From positions 1-64,000 of the forward strand of contig DFKZ01000036.1 in the NCBI GenBank assembly GCA_002373975.1: DNA of 64,000 bases, in the 5' to 3' direction. Position numbers and translations under genes: made by a program. The notes under the pieces were generated by a model, which did no database searches, had not been told where the DNA came from, and worked only from the letters and a program-made list of their open reading frames with translations. Below are positions 53,282-61,518 of the stretch, one piece after another (the stretch's first letter is position 1; the number at the start of each line of letters is the position of its first letter). The DNA comes from Lachnospiraceae bacterium UBA3632 (lineage in GTDB: Bacteria; Bacillota; Clostridia; Lachnospirales; Lachnospiraceae).

Positions 53282-54934
53282 TCAGGCTTCTTCCTCTTCT
53301 ATCTTACGATTGTTCTCCACTATCGCAAATGCGATATTTGTAGCGTGGTCTCCCACTCTTTCAAGGCCCGATACTATATCCGAGAAGATCATGCCGGCTT
53401 CGGGAGTGCACTCACCTCGGGTAAGCCTGTCGATATGATTCTGCTGGAGCTCTTTTTCCTTTTTATCAATCTTATCCTCAAGCTCCACTATGTCCTTCAT
53501 GTGCTTTTCATCGCCCTTTGAGAACATTTCTATCGCATATTGGATATTGGTATTTACCATATCGAGCATCTCTCCGAGCTCTTTCTGAGCCTGCTTGGAG
53601 ATCTGCGCCCCATTCTCGATCCTCATCATTGCGGCGTCGGCAACATTTTCGGCGTGATCCCCGATTCTCTCGATATCGTTTGCCACATGGAAAAGTGCAC
53701 CGATGCTCTTCAAGTCTTCAATGGGAAGGGTGGTCTGGTTGATCTTTACAAGGTAATCGGTTATGGCATGATTTAGGTAATCGATGTTTTTCTCAACCTC
53801 ATACACTTCATTAATATCATCCTTATCAAGTGTGATGAGGGCGTTCATTGCGCGGTTGAGATTCTCGCTTGCAAGTGATGCCATACGGTCAAGCTCTTTA
53901 ATAACTTCCACTACAGCAGTTGCCGGGTTGAACACGACCTTATTGCCGATGTATTTTAGCTGCCCTGCTGCACGGTATCCGACCTTCTGATCCTCTCCGC
54001 GTACGCATGCACACGAAAGCTTTACTATAGGCTTCATGAAGGGGAACAGCACAATAACCTGGAATACCTTGATAAGCGTGTGGGCGTTTGCCACAAATCT
54101 TCCGTTATTGCCGTTGGAGATCGCCATAAGACCGTTGACAACGGGATCCATCGCAAATGCCAGCACTATGTAGATAATAACGGTACCTATCACGTTAAAC
54201 CAGAAATGGATAAGTGCCGCCCTCTTTGCGTCCTTCTTACCTGAGAGTGAAGCGAGAAGCGCTGTGGCTGTGGCACCGATATTACATCCCAGAATGAGAT
54301 AAAGTATAATGTTCAGACTCAGCAGATCCTGCTGTGCCATGAGAAGGGCAATGCTGACGGTAACGGATGAGCTCTGGATAATGGCAGTAAGAGCAGTTCC
54401 GATAAGTGTCGCCACAAAAGGATTTCTTAAGGAACTGAGGGTATCTACGACAACAGCATTATCCTTCAGAACCGCCATCGCATTTTTCATGGTCTCAAGG
54501 CCAACAAAAAGTATACCGAAGCCGACTATTATCTCTCCTATCTGCTTGAGCTGTTCTTTCTTGGCAAACATTACAATAAGAACACCGATAAGAAGGATAA
54601 GAGGCGCAACTGCCGAAAAATTAAATGAGACAAGCTGTGATGTTATAGTGGTACCGATATTGGCACCGAAGATTACGCCTGCGGCCTGATACAGATTCAT
54701 CAGACCGGCATTAACAAAACTGACCACCATTGCGGTACATGCCGATGATGACTGTATCGCAGCGGTAAAGAATATACCTACAAGCATTCCCGTGAAACGG
54801 TTTGTCGTGAAGATTTCAAGAATACGTCTGAGCCTTGCACCGGCGGCCTTTTCGATCGCCTGACTCATAAGCTTCATTCCGAAGAGAAACAGACCCAGGC
54901 CACCGGCCATGGTCATGATAGTTCCGAGATTCAT
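53282..54934 (-). CDS. Na/Pi cotransporter family protein with PhoU-like domain
   Basis: 550 aa. Two NptA-type repeats contain the paired QSSS motifs (AIQSSSACTAM and IIQSSSVTVS) in about eight or nine membrane segments (residues 1-310). A C-terminal PhoU-like helical domain (about 335-545) follows. It imports phosphate with sodium. AAAAGGAAATATC precedes the ATG. A hairpin in the leader (ATCCGGT and ACCGGAT) and a candidate promoter (TTGAAT, 16 bp, TATAAA) lie upstream. Confidence 0.9.
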   Translation of the reverse strand: MNLGTIMTMAGGLGLFLFGMKLMSQAIEKAAGARLRRILEIFTTNRFTGMLVGIFFTAAIQSSSACTAMVVSFVNAGLMNLYQAAGVIFGANIGTTITSQLVSFNFSAVAPLILLIGVLIVMFAKKEQLKQIGEIIVGFGILFVGLETMKNAMAVLKDNAVVVDTLSSLRNPFVATLIGTALTAIIQSSSVTVSIALLMAQQDLLSLNIILYLILGCNIGATATALLASLSGKKDAKRAALIHFWFNVIGTVIIYIVLAFAMDPVVNGLMAISNGNNGRFVANAHTLIKVFQVIVLFPFMKPIVKLSCACVRGEDQKVGYRAAGQLKYIGNKVVFNPATAVVEVIKELDRMASLASENLNRAMNALITLDKDDINEVYEVEKNIDYLNHAITDYLVKINQTTLPIEDLKSIGALFHVANDIERIGDHAENVADAAMMRIENGAQISKQAQKELGEMLDMVNTNIQYAIEMFSKGDEKHMKDIVELEDKIDKKEKELQQNHIDRLTRGECTPEAGMIFSDIVSGLERVGDHATNIAFAIVENNRKIEEEEA

Positions 54935-55132
54935 TGATATTTCCTTTTCATTTTAACGATCCGGTCTTCATACCGGATAAACACATAACAATCCTGCTTA
55001 CGTTAATTATTTTATACAATCCCCGCTCAGGTATTCAATTGATAAAATCTACAAGTTTTGAGAAAAATGTCTCTGTATTTTGAATAATTTTGCATATTAT
55101 CCCGGGGCTGACACAATTCTACAGGTGCGATA

Positions 55133-56497
55133 TCACTCATTCTCTTCCTTCTTTTTTGAATAGAAGGTATATGTATGTTTGCCGCGGTTCTTGGACTCAT
55201 ACATGGCAGCATCGGTGTTCTTAAGTAGTGAATCCTTATCCTCCACATCCTTGCCGTTCACAATGCCTATGCTGATAGATATCGTCGGAAGCCCATCGGC
55301 AGTATTCTCAAGTTCTTCACTTATCTGACCTATTTTGGATTCGATCAATCTGCGGGGCATACCCGTGGAGTGAACCATAAATACCACAAATTCGTCGCCG
55401 CCTATTCGGCAAATGCAGTCATCGTCACGAAACACGCTATTAAGTACCTGAACCAGCTTTTTAAGTACCTTATCCCCCGTTTCGTGACCGTATGTGTCGT
55501 TAATGGATTTGAAATTATCCACATCGAGCATCATCATGTATGTGGACTTCAGATCTATCCCCGTCAGAAGCAGCTCATATCCTGCGCGGTTATATGCTCC
55601 CGTCAGTTCGTCATGCGATGCTTTGTAATTCAGGTTTTCAAGACTTGATTTATATCTTGCATACATCTTGTTGTAGGCCTGTGCAAGATACTTGAACTCA
55701 TTGGCTCCCATCTCGGGTATCGGGCTGTCGGATTTAATATTATCCACTGCCCTCAATACAGGGTGTATCCCCAAAAGTGAAGTGAGCCTTACCATAAACA
55801 CTATCGACAGCACCTGGACAACGATTATGATCCTCATAAACTTGATCTCATGTCGGAGCGACCCTGTTTCCTCAGCTCTGGAATTCTCAGTCAGCTTGTC
55901 GACTTCCTCGAGGCTCTCCTCCATATCGTTACGGATGCGGTCCTTCATCTCGTAGTAAGCTTCATCAAGCACCAGTTCGGTTGCACGATGCATCTTATCT
56001 TCCGGATCTAATGCCTCATCCTCGGAGGTGAGTGTAACCGAGTCAAGTATCTCCGGATAATCGGAGTACTCCTTTGCTTCCACAACAAGCCTCATGGCGT
56101 AAAACTCCTGATCCATAAGGCTCACGGAATTACTCATGGCTTCCTTGAGCTGTTCTAGCGCCGGTGCGGTCATTTCGCCAAGATCCATCTTTTCTATGGC
56201 AGCTTCACGTCTGTTGGACTCAAAAGCCTCGGTGAAATACTGATCCATAAAATACCTGTCGCCGTTTACCGTGAATCTTTGCACCATCTCGGTCAGGTAG
56301 TCTGAAGCCTCCATCAGCTCATGTGCGGCTTCTTCCAGCTTTGAGTGGGTATCTTCGGCTTCTATAAGTCTCAGATAGGATCCCGTCAGCCTGAATGAAG
56401 AGACGACAACTGCTCCTGAAAATATCACCATGGATACCACCAGCCAGATATGAATATTACGTAATGATAATCCTTTTTCTTTTATTTTTTTCATCAA
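55133..56497 (-). CDS. Membrane diguanylate cyclase (GGDEF)
   Basis: 454 aa. One N-terminal membrane helix (about 17-37), an outside helical sensor (about 40-215), a second helix (about 218-240) and a C-terminal GGDEF domain (about 285-450). The active site is CRIGGDEFVVF, and the inhibitory I-site is present as RDDD exactly five residues before GGDEF. It should make c-di-GMP and be product-inhibited. It pairs functionally with the EAL protein at 22057. Confidence 0.92.
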   Translation of the reverse strand: MMKKIKEKGLSLRNIHIWLVVSMVIFSGAVVVSSFRLTGSYLRLIEAEDTHSKLEEAAHELMEASDYLTEMVQRFTVNGDRYFMDQYFTEAFESNRREAAIEKMDLGEMTAPALEQLKEAMSNSVSLMDQEFYAMRLVVEAKEYSDYPEILDSVTLTSEDEALDPEDKMHRATELVLDEAYYEMKDRIRNDMEESLEEVDKLTENSRAEETGSLRHEIKFMRIIIVVQVLSIVFMVRLTSLLGIHPVLRAVDNIKSDSPIPEMGANEFKYLAQAYNKMYARYKSSLENLNYKASHDELTGAYNRAGYELLLTGIDLKSTYMMMLDVDNFKSINDTYGHETGDKVLKKLVQVLNSVFRDDDCICRIGGDEFVVFMVHSTGMPRRLIESKIGQISEELENTADGLPTISISIGIVNGKDVEDKDSLLKNTDAAMYESKNRGKHTYTFYSKKKEENE

Positions 56498-56555
56498 GTA
56501 ACCTCAAGTAAGTAAAAAATATACGGATTTAGGATCAGGAGTGTTCTGCAGACTG

Positions 56556-57341
56556 TCAGATCAGCCCGTAATGCTCAAGTCCTTTTTTTATTCCGTCATC
56601 CCACAGGTCTGCGGTGACATACTCACTGGCCTTCTTTGCCTCCGCTGCTCCTCCGCCCATACATACGCTGTGGCCCGCATATTTAAGCATGCTTATATCG
56701 TTCATGCTGTCGCCGAACGCGTAGATGTGATCCCTTTCTATGCCCAGCTTATCGCAGATCCACTTTATCCCGGTGGCCTTGGACGTATTCTTTGGAATAA
56801 ACTCAACGATCACATTTCCTTCATGCATTATTATATCCATAAAGGGAGTCACGGCATTTTTTATTGTATCATAATCCGTATCCGGAAGTATATCGGCAGA
56901 AAACTTGTTAATCGGTTCCTTACCGTCATATTTATCCAGCAGCTTTGCTCTGTCTCCAAGCCTTTCGAACAGCTGATCCACATAGGGATCGTCCTCAAAC
57001 CCCGATGAAGAAATGAAATGTACAAATGGGCCTTCCAGTACGATAGGCATGTTGCAGCGCTTTGTCACATCGATTATAAGCTCTACCTGATCATGCGAAA
57101 GGCTGTTTTCGTACAGGATCTCACCGTTCATCTCAATATGGTTCCCGCAGGCGGCGATAGTGCCGTCAAAGCCTATATCCAAGAGCTCTTTGGAGCATAT
57201 ATTCGACATAGCTCTTCCGCTACACAGAAATGCTAAATTACCGTTTTCCCTTAATTTACGTATAGCCGGACCAACACTGTCCGAAATATCGAATTTACCG
57301 TCCCATATGGTTCCGTCTATATCAAAAAATACAGCATTCAT
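56556..57341 (-). CDS. HAD-family phosphatase, Cof type
   Basis: 261 aa. Motif I is FFDIDGTIWDG, motif II LCSGRA, motif III GIKW-region Lys and motif IV FGDSMNDISML: a Cof/YbjI-like sugar-phosphate phosphatase with a C2 cap. Substrate unknown. Lies between the GGDEF gene and truB on the same strand. Confidence 0.88.
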   Translation of the reverse strand: MNAVFFDIDGTIWDGKFDISDSVGPAIRKLRENGNLAFLCSGRAMSNICSKELLDIGFDGTIAACGNHIEMNGEILYENSLSHDQVELIIDVTKRCNMPIVLEGPFVHFISSSGFEDDPYVDQLFERLGDRAKLLDKYDGKEPINKFSADILPDTDYDTIKNAVTPFMDIIMHEGNVIVEFIPKNTSKATGIKWICDKLGIERDHIYAFGDSMNDISMLKYAGHSVCMGGGAAEAKKASEYVTADLWDDGIKKGLEHYGLI

Positions 57342-57394
57342 ATCTTTATATATCGTCCTGATCTAAGTATTTATAATGTCTTTCCGCAAATCCA

Positions 57395-58483
57395 TCACAA
57401 AAACATCTTCTCGGGCTTATAGGATTTTATACCCTTTTCATACCTGTACAGAGCTGAGAAAGTGCCGTCGGGTTTATATACTCTGACGCATTTGTGCAGA
57501 TTTACAGCATCATGCCGAGTTATGTTAACTGAATCCTTATTGTCCGGAGTTATGTTAGCTGCATTTGTATCCGCTTGATTTATGTAAACCAAGTCCGACT
57601 CCGCAAGTATATTTCCGTTTTCCAGTTTTGGAAGTGATGATTCCTTTACTGTCATTGCGGACAGGTCCGTAAAAAGAGCATCAACTCCTTTTACACACTC
57701 ATTCAGCCTATCTTCATCCTTAAGCTTCTGGATCCGGTCCAGAGTATAAGCCTCATCTGCCCCAAACACTCCCACTCTGGTTCTCTCAAGACTTTTCATG
57801 GTTCCGCCGCATCCCAGCTTTTCACCTATATCATTGCAGAGTGTTCTGATATATGTACCCTTGGAACAATGAATTCTCATTTTCACTATCGGGAGCGAAA
57901 TATCAATGACTTCTATTTCGTGGATCGTGATCTTTCTGGGCTTTCTTTCAACCTCAACGCCTTTCCTTGCCAGATTATACAGCTTCTGACCATTCACCTT
58001 GAGTGCTGAATACATAGGCGGGATCTGGTCCTGCTCACCGATAAAAGATGATATCATATCGCGGACAGTTTGTTCATCTATTCTCCGGACCCTTTCTGCG
58101 GCTGTTTCCAGCATCTCTTCTACAGGAAAGTCTTTGGTGATGTTTTCTGAGATGTTTTCTGAGATGTTTTCGGAAACAGTTTCGGAATTATTCTTTTCCT
58201 TTTTTTGTGGGGTTATCACTCTGCCGCTTATATCCTGTGTATCTGTGCTCACACCAAGCAATAGTTCAGCCACATATTCCTTATCGTGATCTGTGAGCAG
58301 CTCCACAACCTTGGTTGCATTACCGAGGCATATTGGAAGCACCCCCACAGCATCCGGATCAAGGGTACCTGTGTGACCGATCTTTTTCTGTCCGAACATG
58401 CCGCGCAGCTTCGCTACCACATCAAATGATGTAAAACCTGCTTCTTTATATACATTTACTATTCCGTTAAAACTATTACTCAT
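57395..58483 (-). CDS. truB: tRNA pseudouridine-55 synthase
   Basis: Makes pseudouridine 55 in the T-loop of tRNAs. The catalytic motif GHTGTLDPDAVG holds the key Asp. Further blocks are QIPPMYSALKVNG and CSKGTYIRTL. It is 362 aa, longer than the usual 290-310, because of a low-complexity insert rich in Ser, Glu and Asn (about residues 92-118, including SENISENISENI from a 12-bp tandem repeat) and a second insert near the C-terminus (about 300-335). Follows ribF by 55 bp. Confidence 0.94.
   Translation of the reverse strand: MSNSFNGIVNVYKEAGFTSFDVVAKLRGMFGQKKIGHTGTLDPDAVGVLPICLGNATKVVELLTDHDKEYVAELLLGVSTDTQDISGRVITPQKKEKNNSETVSENISENISENITKDFPVEEMLETAAERVRRIDEQTVRDMISSFIGEQDQIPPMYSALKVNGQKLYNLARKGVEVERKPRKITIHEIEVIDISLPIVKMRIHCSKGTYIRTLCNDIGEKLGCGGTMKSLERTRVGVFGADEAYTLDRIQKLKDEDRLNECVKGVDALFTDLSAMTVKESSLPKLENGNILAESDLVYINQADTNAANITPDNKDSVNITRHDAVNLHKCVRVYKPDGTFSALYRYEKGIKSYKPEKMFL
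58139..58174 (-). repeat. In-frame 12-bp tandem repeat in truB
   Basis: GATGTTTTCTGA at 58139-58150 and 58151-58162, with a third copy at 58163-58174 differing by one base. On the coding strand each unit gives SENI. Length changes here would keep the frame. Confidence 0.9.
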
Positions 58484-58538
58484 TATTCACCGTGCTTCTT
58501 CCGTCTTTGGCATCTCTCACTCTTCGAGTTGATTAAGA

Positions 58539-59438
58539 TCAGCTTCCTATATCCACTCTGAGCTGTGCCTTCAGTTCATCAAGCGAAGCAAATTTCTTTT
58601 CCGGCCTTTTAAATGATTCCAGCTCCACTGTGGCTGTTGCGCCGTAAAGGTTTCCGTCAAAATCATAGAGATATGTCTCGATACTTGGCGTATCCTCGCC
58701 GCCCACAGTCGGCTTTAATCCGATATTGCTTATGGATCTGTAAAGCTTCCCCTTTACAAGCGTATTTCCCGAGTATACTCCGAATGGCGGGAGCAGTTTA
58801 TTCTCGGGGATTCTGATATTTATAGTCGGAAATCCGAGGGAATGACCTATATGATTTCCCTTTTTTATGGTTCCGGATATGCTATAGGGTGTTCCCAGCA
58901 GTGCGGTAACAGCCTCCATCTCACCTTTTTCGACATGTTCACGCACAAGCGTTGATGATATCACATTACCCGAGGCGTCACATACCTTTTCAATAGCTTT
59001 AAACTCATACCCGCATTCCTCAGCCATACTCGTAAGCAGAGCGGCATCTCCTTCTCCCCGGTTTCCGAAAGAAACATCCTCTCCCGCTGCAAGAAACCTC
59101 GTATTCATCTGATTTACAAGATAATTCTTTACAAAGTCGCCGGGCTCAGTGGCTGCTGTCTTTGGATTCATCGGGAACTCTATCAGAAAATCAATTCCCA
59201 TTCTCTCAAAGATCATGTGCTTCTCGGCATTGGTCGAAAGTACCCTTGAATCACCGCCAAAAATCACCGATGGCGAAGGATCAAAGGTGAAAACGCATGC
59301 AGCAAGCCCTCTTTCCTTTGCCTGTATTATCTCATCCAGAAGCCTTCTGTGTCCAAGATGCACACCATCAAACTTTCCTATCGCTACTGCTGTATCATGC
59401 TCTATATAAAATTCAGTTGTATTTGCAATTATTTCCAC
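58539..59438 (-). CDS. ribF: Bifunctional riboflavin kinase/FAD synthetase
   Basis: The N-terminal half is a FAD synthetase (GKFDGVHLGH, with the nucleotidyltransferase SSTLVREHV), and the C-terminal half is a flavokinase (GFPTINI, then ETYLYDFDGNLYG). The GTG at 59438 fits the family start and has AAAGGG upstream; another in-frame GTG at 59465 with AAAGG is also possible. 299 aa from the chosen start. Upstream lie a bidirectional terminator and a candidate promoter (TTGCTT, 17 bp, TAAAAT), so ribF-truB seems separate from nrnA. Confidence 0.94.
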   Translation of the reverse strand: MEIIANTTEFYIEHDTAVAIGKFDGVHLGHRRLLDEIIQAKERGLAACVFTFDPSPSVIFGGDSRVLSTNAEKHMIFERMGIDFLIEFPMNPKTAATEPGDFVKNYLVNQMNTRFLAAGEDVSFGNRGEGDAALLTSMAEECGYEFKAIEKVCDASGNVISSTLVREHVEKGEMEAVTALLGTPYSISGTIKKGNHIGHSLGFPTINIRIPENKLLPPFGVYSGNTLVKGKLYRSISNIGLKPTVGGEDTPSIETYLYDFDGNLYGATATVELESFKRPEKKFASLDELKAQLRVDIGS

Positions 59439-59576
59439 TGATTCTTTTCCCTTTCGAAAAAACACCCGACCTTTATTTTAATAAAATTACGCCTTTTAAG
59501 CAAGAACAAAGAGTAGCTGGAGGCTCTTTGCTCTCTTTACTTTGTAGAAAAAAGTCGGAAATCTATCCTATAAGGT

Positions 59577-59614
59577 AAAAAACGCTGAAAATCAACTTGT
59601 TTTCAGCGCTTTTT
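59577..59614. terminator. Bidirectional terminator between ribF and the small-ORF locus
   Basis: CGCTGAAAA (59583-59591) and TTTTCAGCG (59600-59608) form a perfect 9-bp stem with an A run on the left and a T run on the right, so it can work in both directions. The remaining upstream sequence to 59728 shows no gene. Confidence 0.75.
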
Positions 59615-59728
59615 CATGTCTTTTGTGCATTTTTTTAGGCAAGAATTCTGTTTATAACGGTGTTGTAGACAGTTTGTGCATTTTCACAATGCAAAATCAT
59701 AGTGCAACTTTTTATTTCTGTATTTCTA

Positions 59729-59757
59729 TTGCTAAGCAGGTTTTATTCTGATATTAT
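59729..59757 (+). promoter_or_regulatory. Promoter of the 43-aa ORF locus
   Basis: TTGCTA (59729-59734), 17 bases and TATTAT (59752-59757). The transcript would start near 59764, just before the 5' complementary arm at 59773. Confidence 0.6.
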
Positions 59758-59772
59758 TTCCGACATGGAAAA

Positions 59773-60018
59773 CCGTGAGGCCTAAGGCGGCTGACCTCGT
59801 TATCTTGACGAAAGGAGGTAAAAATCCAATCGAAAGGAGGCGAGGCGTATGGAGATCCTTGATCTGATCCTCGGGATCATGTCATTTCTTCTATCTCTTA
59901 TTGGTCTTGTGTACCAAGTACATCAGGACATAAAGAGAGCCGCCACTGACACCAACAGTGACGGCGGTGCTACCAAGTAGCATTTAGTCCTTAACTTTGA
60001 GGTCAGCCGCTCTCACGG
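59773..60018 (+). repeat. Inverted repeat bracketing the 43-aa ORF (5'/3' mRNA pairing)
   Basis: GCGGCTGACCTC (59787-59798) is the exact reverse complement of GAGGTCAGCCGC (59999-60010), and CCGTGAG (59773-59779) that of CTCACGG (60012-60018). Together 19 bp, with only a 7-versus-1-base bulge, join the predicted start and end of the transcript. Confidence 0.85.
59849..59980 (+). CDS. 43-aa hydrophobic small protein, type I toxin-like
   Basis: The ORF starts MEILDLILGIMSFLLSLIGL: a single membrane helix (about residues 3-23) followed by a polar, charged tail ending in SDGGATK. CGAAAGGAGG sits 8 bases before the ATG, and the same decamer occurs 22 bases earlier. Size and layout resemble Fst/TxpA/holin-like type I toxins, but I do not know this exact family. 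A promoter, complementary mRNA ends, a terminator and a possible convergent antisense promoter surround it. The tail DNA is repeated at 46565. A toxin role is inferred, not shown. Confidence 0.65.
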   Translation: MEILDLILGIMSFLLSLIGLVYQVHQDIKRAATDTNSDGGATK

Positions 60019-60020
60019 CT
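59938..60020 (+). repeat. Dispersed repeat, copy B
   Basis: Aligns with 46565-46646 (most bases identical, one 1-base length difference). It encodes the ORF tail and holds the GCCGCCACTG and CAGTGACGGC hairpin, the 3' arm and the terminator. Confidence 0.85.
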
Positions 60021-60023
60021 TTT
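60005..60023 (+). terminator. Terminator of the 43-aa ORF transcript
   Basis: AGCCG (60005-60009) and CGGCT (60016-60020) with a 6-base loop, followed by TTT. The stem shares bases with the 3' pairing arm, so the two structures compete. Confidence 0.5.
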
Positions 60024-60033
60024 CCTTGTCTTT

Positions 60034-60062
60034 ACTTTACCACATAAGGTGCTTAACTTCAA
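60034..60062 (-). promoter_or_regulatory. Possible antisense RNA promoter facing the small ORF
   Basis: Minus strand TTGAAG (60057-60062), 17 bases and TAAAGT (60034-60039). It would start an RNA near 60028 running back through the terminator, the 3' arm and the ORF tail, as an antitoxin RNA would. The boxes are only moderate matches. Confidence 0.35.
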
Positions 60063-60084
60063 GATATAATACAATAAAAACTAC

Positions 60085-61044
60085 TTATCCCAGCTGCTCG
60101 GCGATGCGGTCGCTGAGGTTGTTAACGCAGTCGTGGAAGGTGCCCTTCATGGTGCAGCCGGCAGCACGGTTATGACCTCCGCCTCCGAACTTTACTGCGA
60201 TCTTGGCAACATCCACAGCTTCAGACGAGCGAAGCGATACCTTAAACTCCTGCAGCGCTGTCTGATACATAAATATAGCCACATCTACTCCGCGGATATT
60301 CACAAGCTGATTTACGATTCCCTCGTAATCCTTGGGAGCTACGCCGTAGAATTCGGCAGTCTTAAGATCTACAAGGCTCACGATACAGCGCTCATCCATA
60401 AAGCGTACGCTCTCCATCATGCAGCGTCCCATTATCTGTGACTGCAGATATGTCTTCTCAAAGAAAACACGCTGTATAAGCTTCGGGAAATTGAATCCGT
60501 ATTCCATCAGATCCGCTGCCCTGCGCATTGTATCAGGCGAGGTGCATTCATACTGGAACACGCCGGTATCTGTCACCATTCCGCAATACAGTGCCATTGC
60601 AACATCCTTATCGATATACCTCTTATCCATCAGCTTGCAGAGAAGCTCTGCCGTAGCGCTTATCTCCGGCTCTACGGCATTGATATCCCCATCGCCCTTA
60701 TTGCTCACATGATGATCGATATTAATACGCTTTTTAGCAGCGTCAAAATACTTCTGTGCGTCTCCAAGGCGATCATAGTTGCAGTCAAGTGCAAAGTAAA
60801 CATCATAAGGGACCGGATCATCCGCAAAGTCGTGTACGATCTCATCATATCCCACAAGGTCGTTAAAGATCGTGGGACAATACTCGAGATTTACGATAAC
60901 CTTTACTTCAGGCATCGCATTGAGGATATAACGGCGCAGAGCAAGGCATGAGCTGATCGCATCCCCGTCGGGGCGGATGTGACCGCTTATGCCGATCTTT
61001 TCAGCGCCTTCGCACTCTTTTATTATGTCTAAAATGTCTGTCAT
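60085..61044 (-). CDS. nrnA: Bifunctional oligoribonuclease/pAp phosphatase NrnA
   Basis: DHH/DHHA1 phosphoesterase that degrades nanoRNAs and removes pAp. Motifs: SGHIRPDGDAISS, NIDHHVSN and the DHHA1 end GGGGHNRAAG. The ATG at 61044 (MTDILDII) is chosen since GAGGTG lies 9 bases upstream; an earlier in-frame GTG at 61068 lies before that site. 319 aa. It belongs to the infB-rbfA-nrnA operon; oligoribonucleases of this type also finish pGpG breakdown from c-di-GMP. Confidence 0.93.
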   Translation of the reverse strand: MTDILDIIKECEGAEKIGISGHIRPDGDAISSCLALRRYILNAMPEVKVIVNLEYCPTIFNDLVGYDEIVHDFADDPVPYDVYFALDCNYDRLGDAQKYFDAAKKRINIDHHVSNKGDGDINAVEPEISATAELLCKLMDKRYIDKDVAMALYCGMVTDTGVFQYECTSPDTMRRAADLMEYGFNFPKLIQRVFFEKTYLQSQIMGRCMMESVRFMDERCIVSLVDLKTAEFYGVAPKDYEGIVNQLVNIRGVDVAIFMYQTALQEFKVSLRSSEAVDVAKIAVKFGGGGHNRAAGCTMKGTFHDCVNNLSDRIAEQLG

Positions 61045-61097
61045 TAAGTATAACACCTCTTTTGGCACTTTGTGCCGGCTCCCGGTAAGCGAAAATC

Positions 61098-61514
61098 TTA
61101 TTCATCGGCATCATCCGACGTTTCTTTTTCCGAATCTCCCCGATCTCTGGCAGCGTTTTCGTCATGAGCGATAACTTCATCGATCTTGTGAGTCATGCTC
61201 ACGCCATACTCGATGGACTGATCCATAACGAAATTGATCTCGGGAGTGTTTCTCAGATTGAGCCTGTGTGCCAGTTCCCTGCGGATATAGGGAGCGGCGC
61301 TTTTAAGACCCTTTCCGGTATTCTCCCTCTCCTGCTCGCTTCCGAGCACGGATATCCAGACCTTGCAGGTCTTGAGATCCGGAGCCACCTGCACATCAAC
61401 CACGCTTGTCCAGGGGCTGATGCGGGGGTCCTTTATCTCGTCCCGTATGATCACGGAGAGTTCCTTTTGGACCTCCCCGTTGATGCGGGTATTTTTAATA
61501 CTGTTTTTACGCAT
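61098..61514 (-). CDS. rbfA: Ribosome-binding factor A
   Basis: Helps 16S rRNA maturation in the 30S subunit. Motifs: KNTRINGEVQKELS, IRDEIKDPRI and LNLRNTPEINF. 138 aa with an acidic C-terminal tail. It starts 4 bases after the infB stop, the standard infB-rbfA order. Confidence 0.95.
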   Translation of the reverse strand: MRKNSIKNTRINGEVQKELSVIIRDEIKDPRISPWTSVVDVQVAPDLKTCKVWISVLGSEQERENTGKGLKSAAPYIRRELAHRLNLRNTPEINFVMDQSIEYGVSMTHKIDEVIAHDENAARDRGDSEKETSDDADE

Positions 61515-61518
61515 TTTA

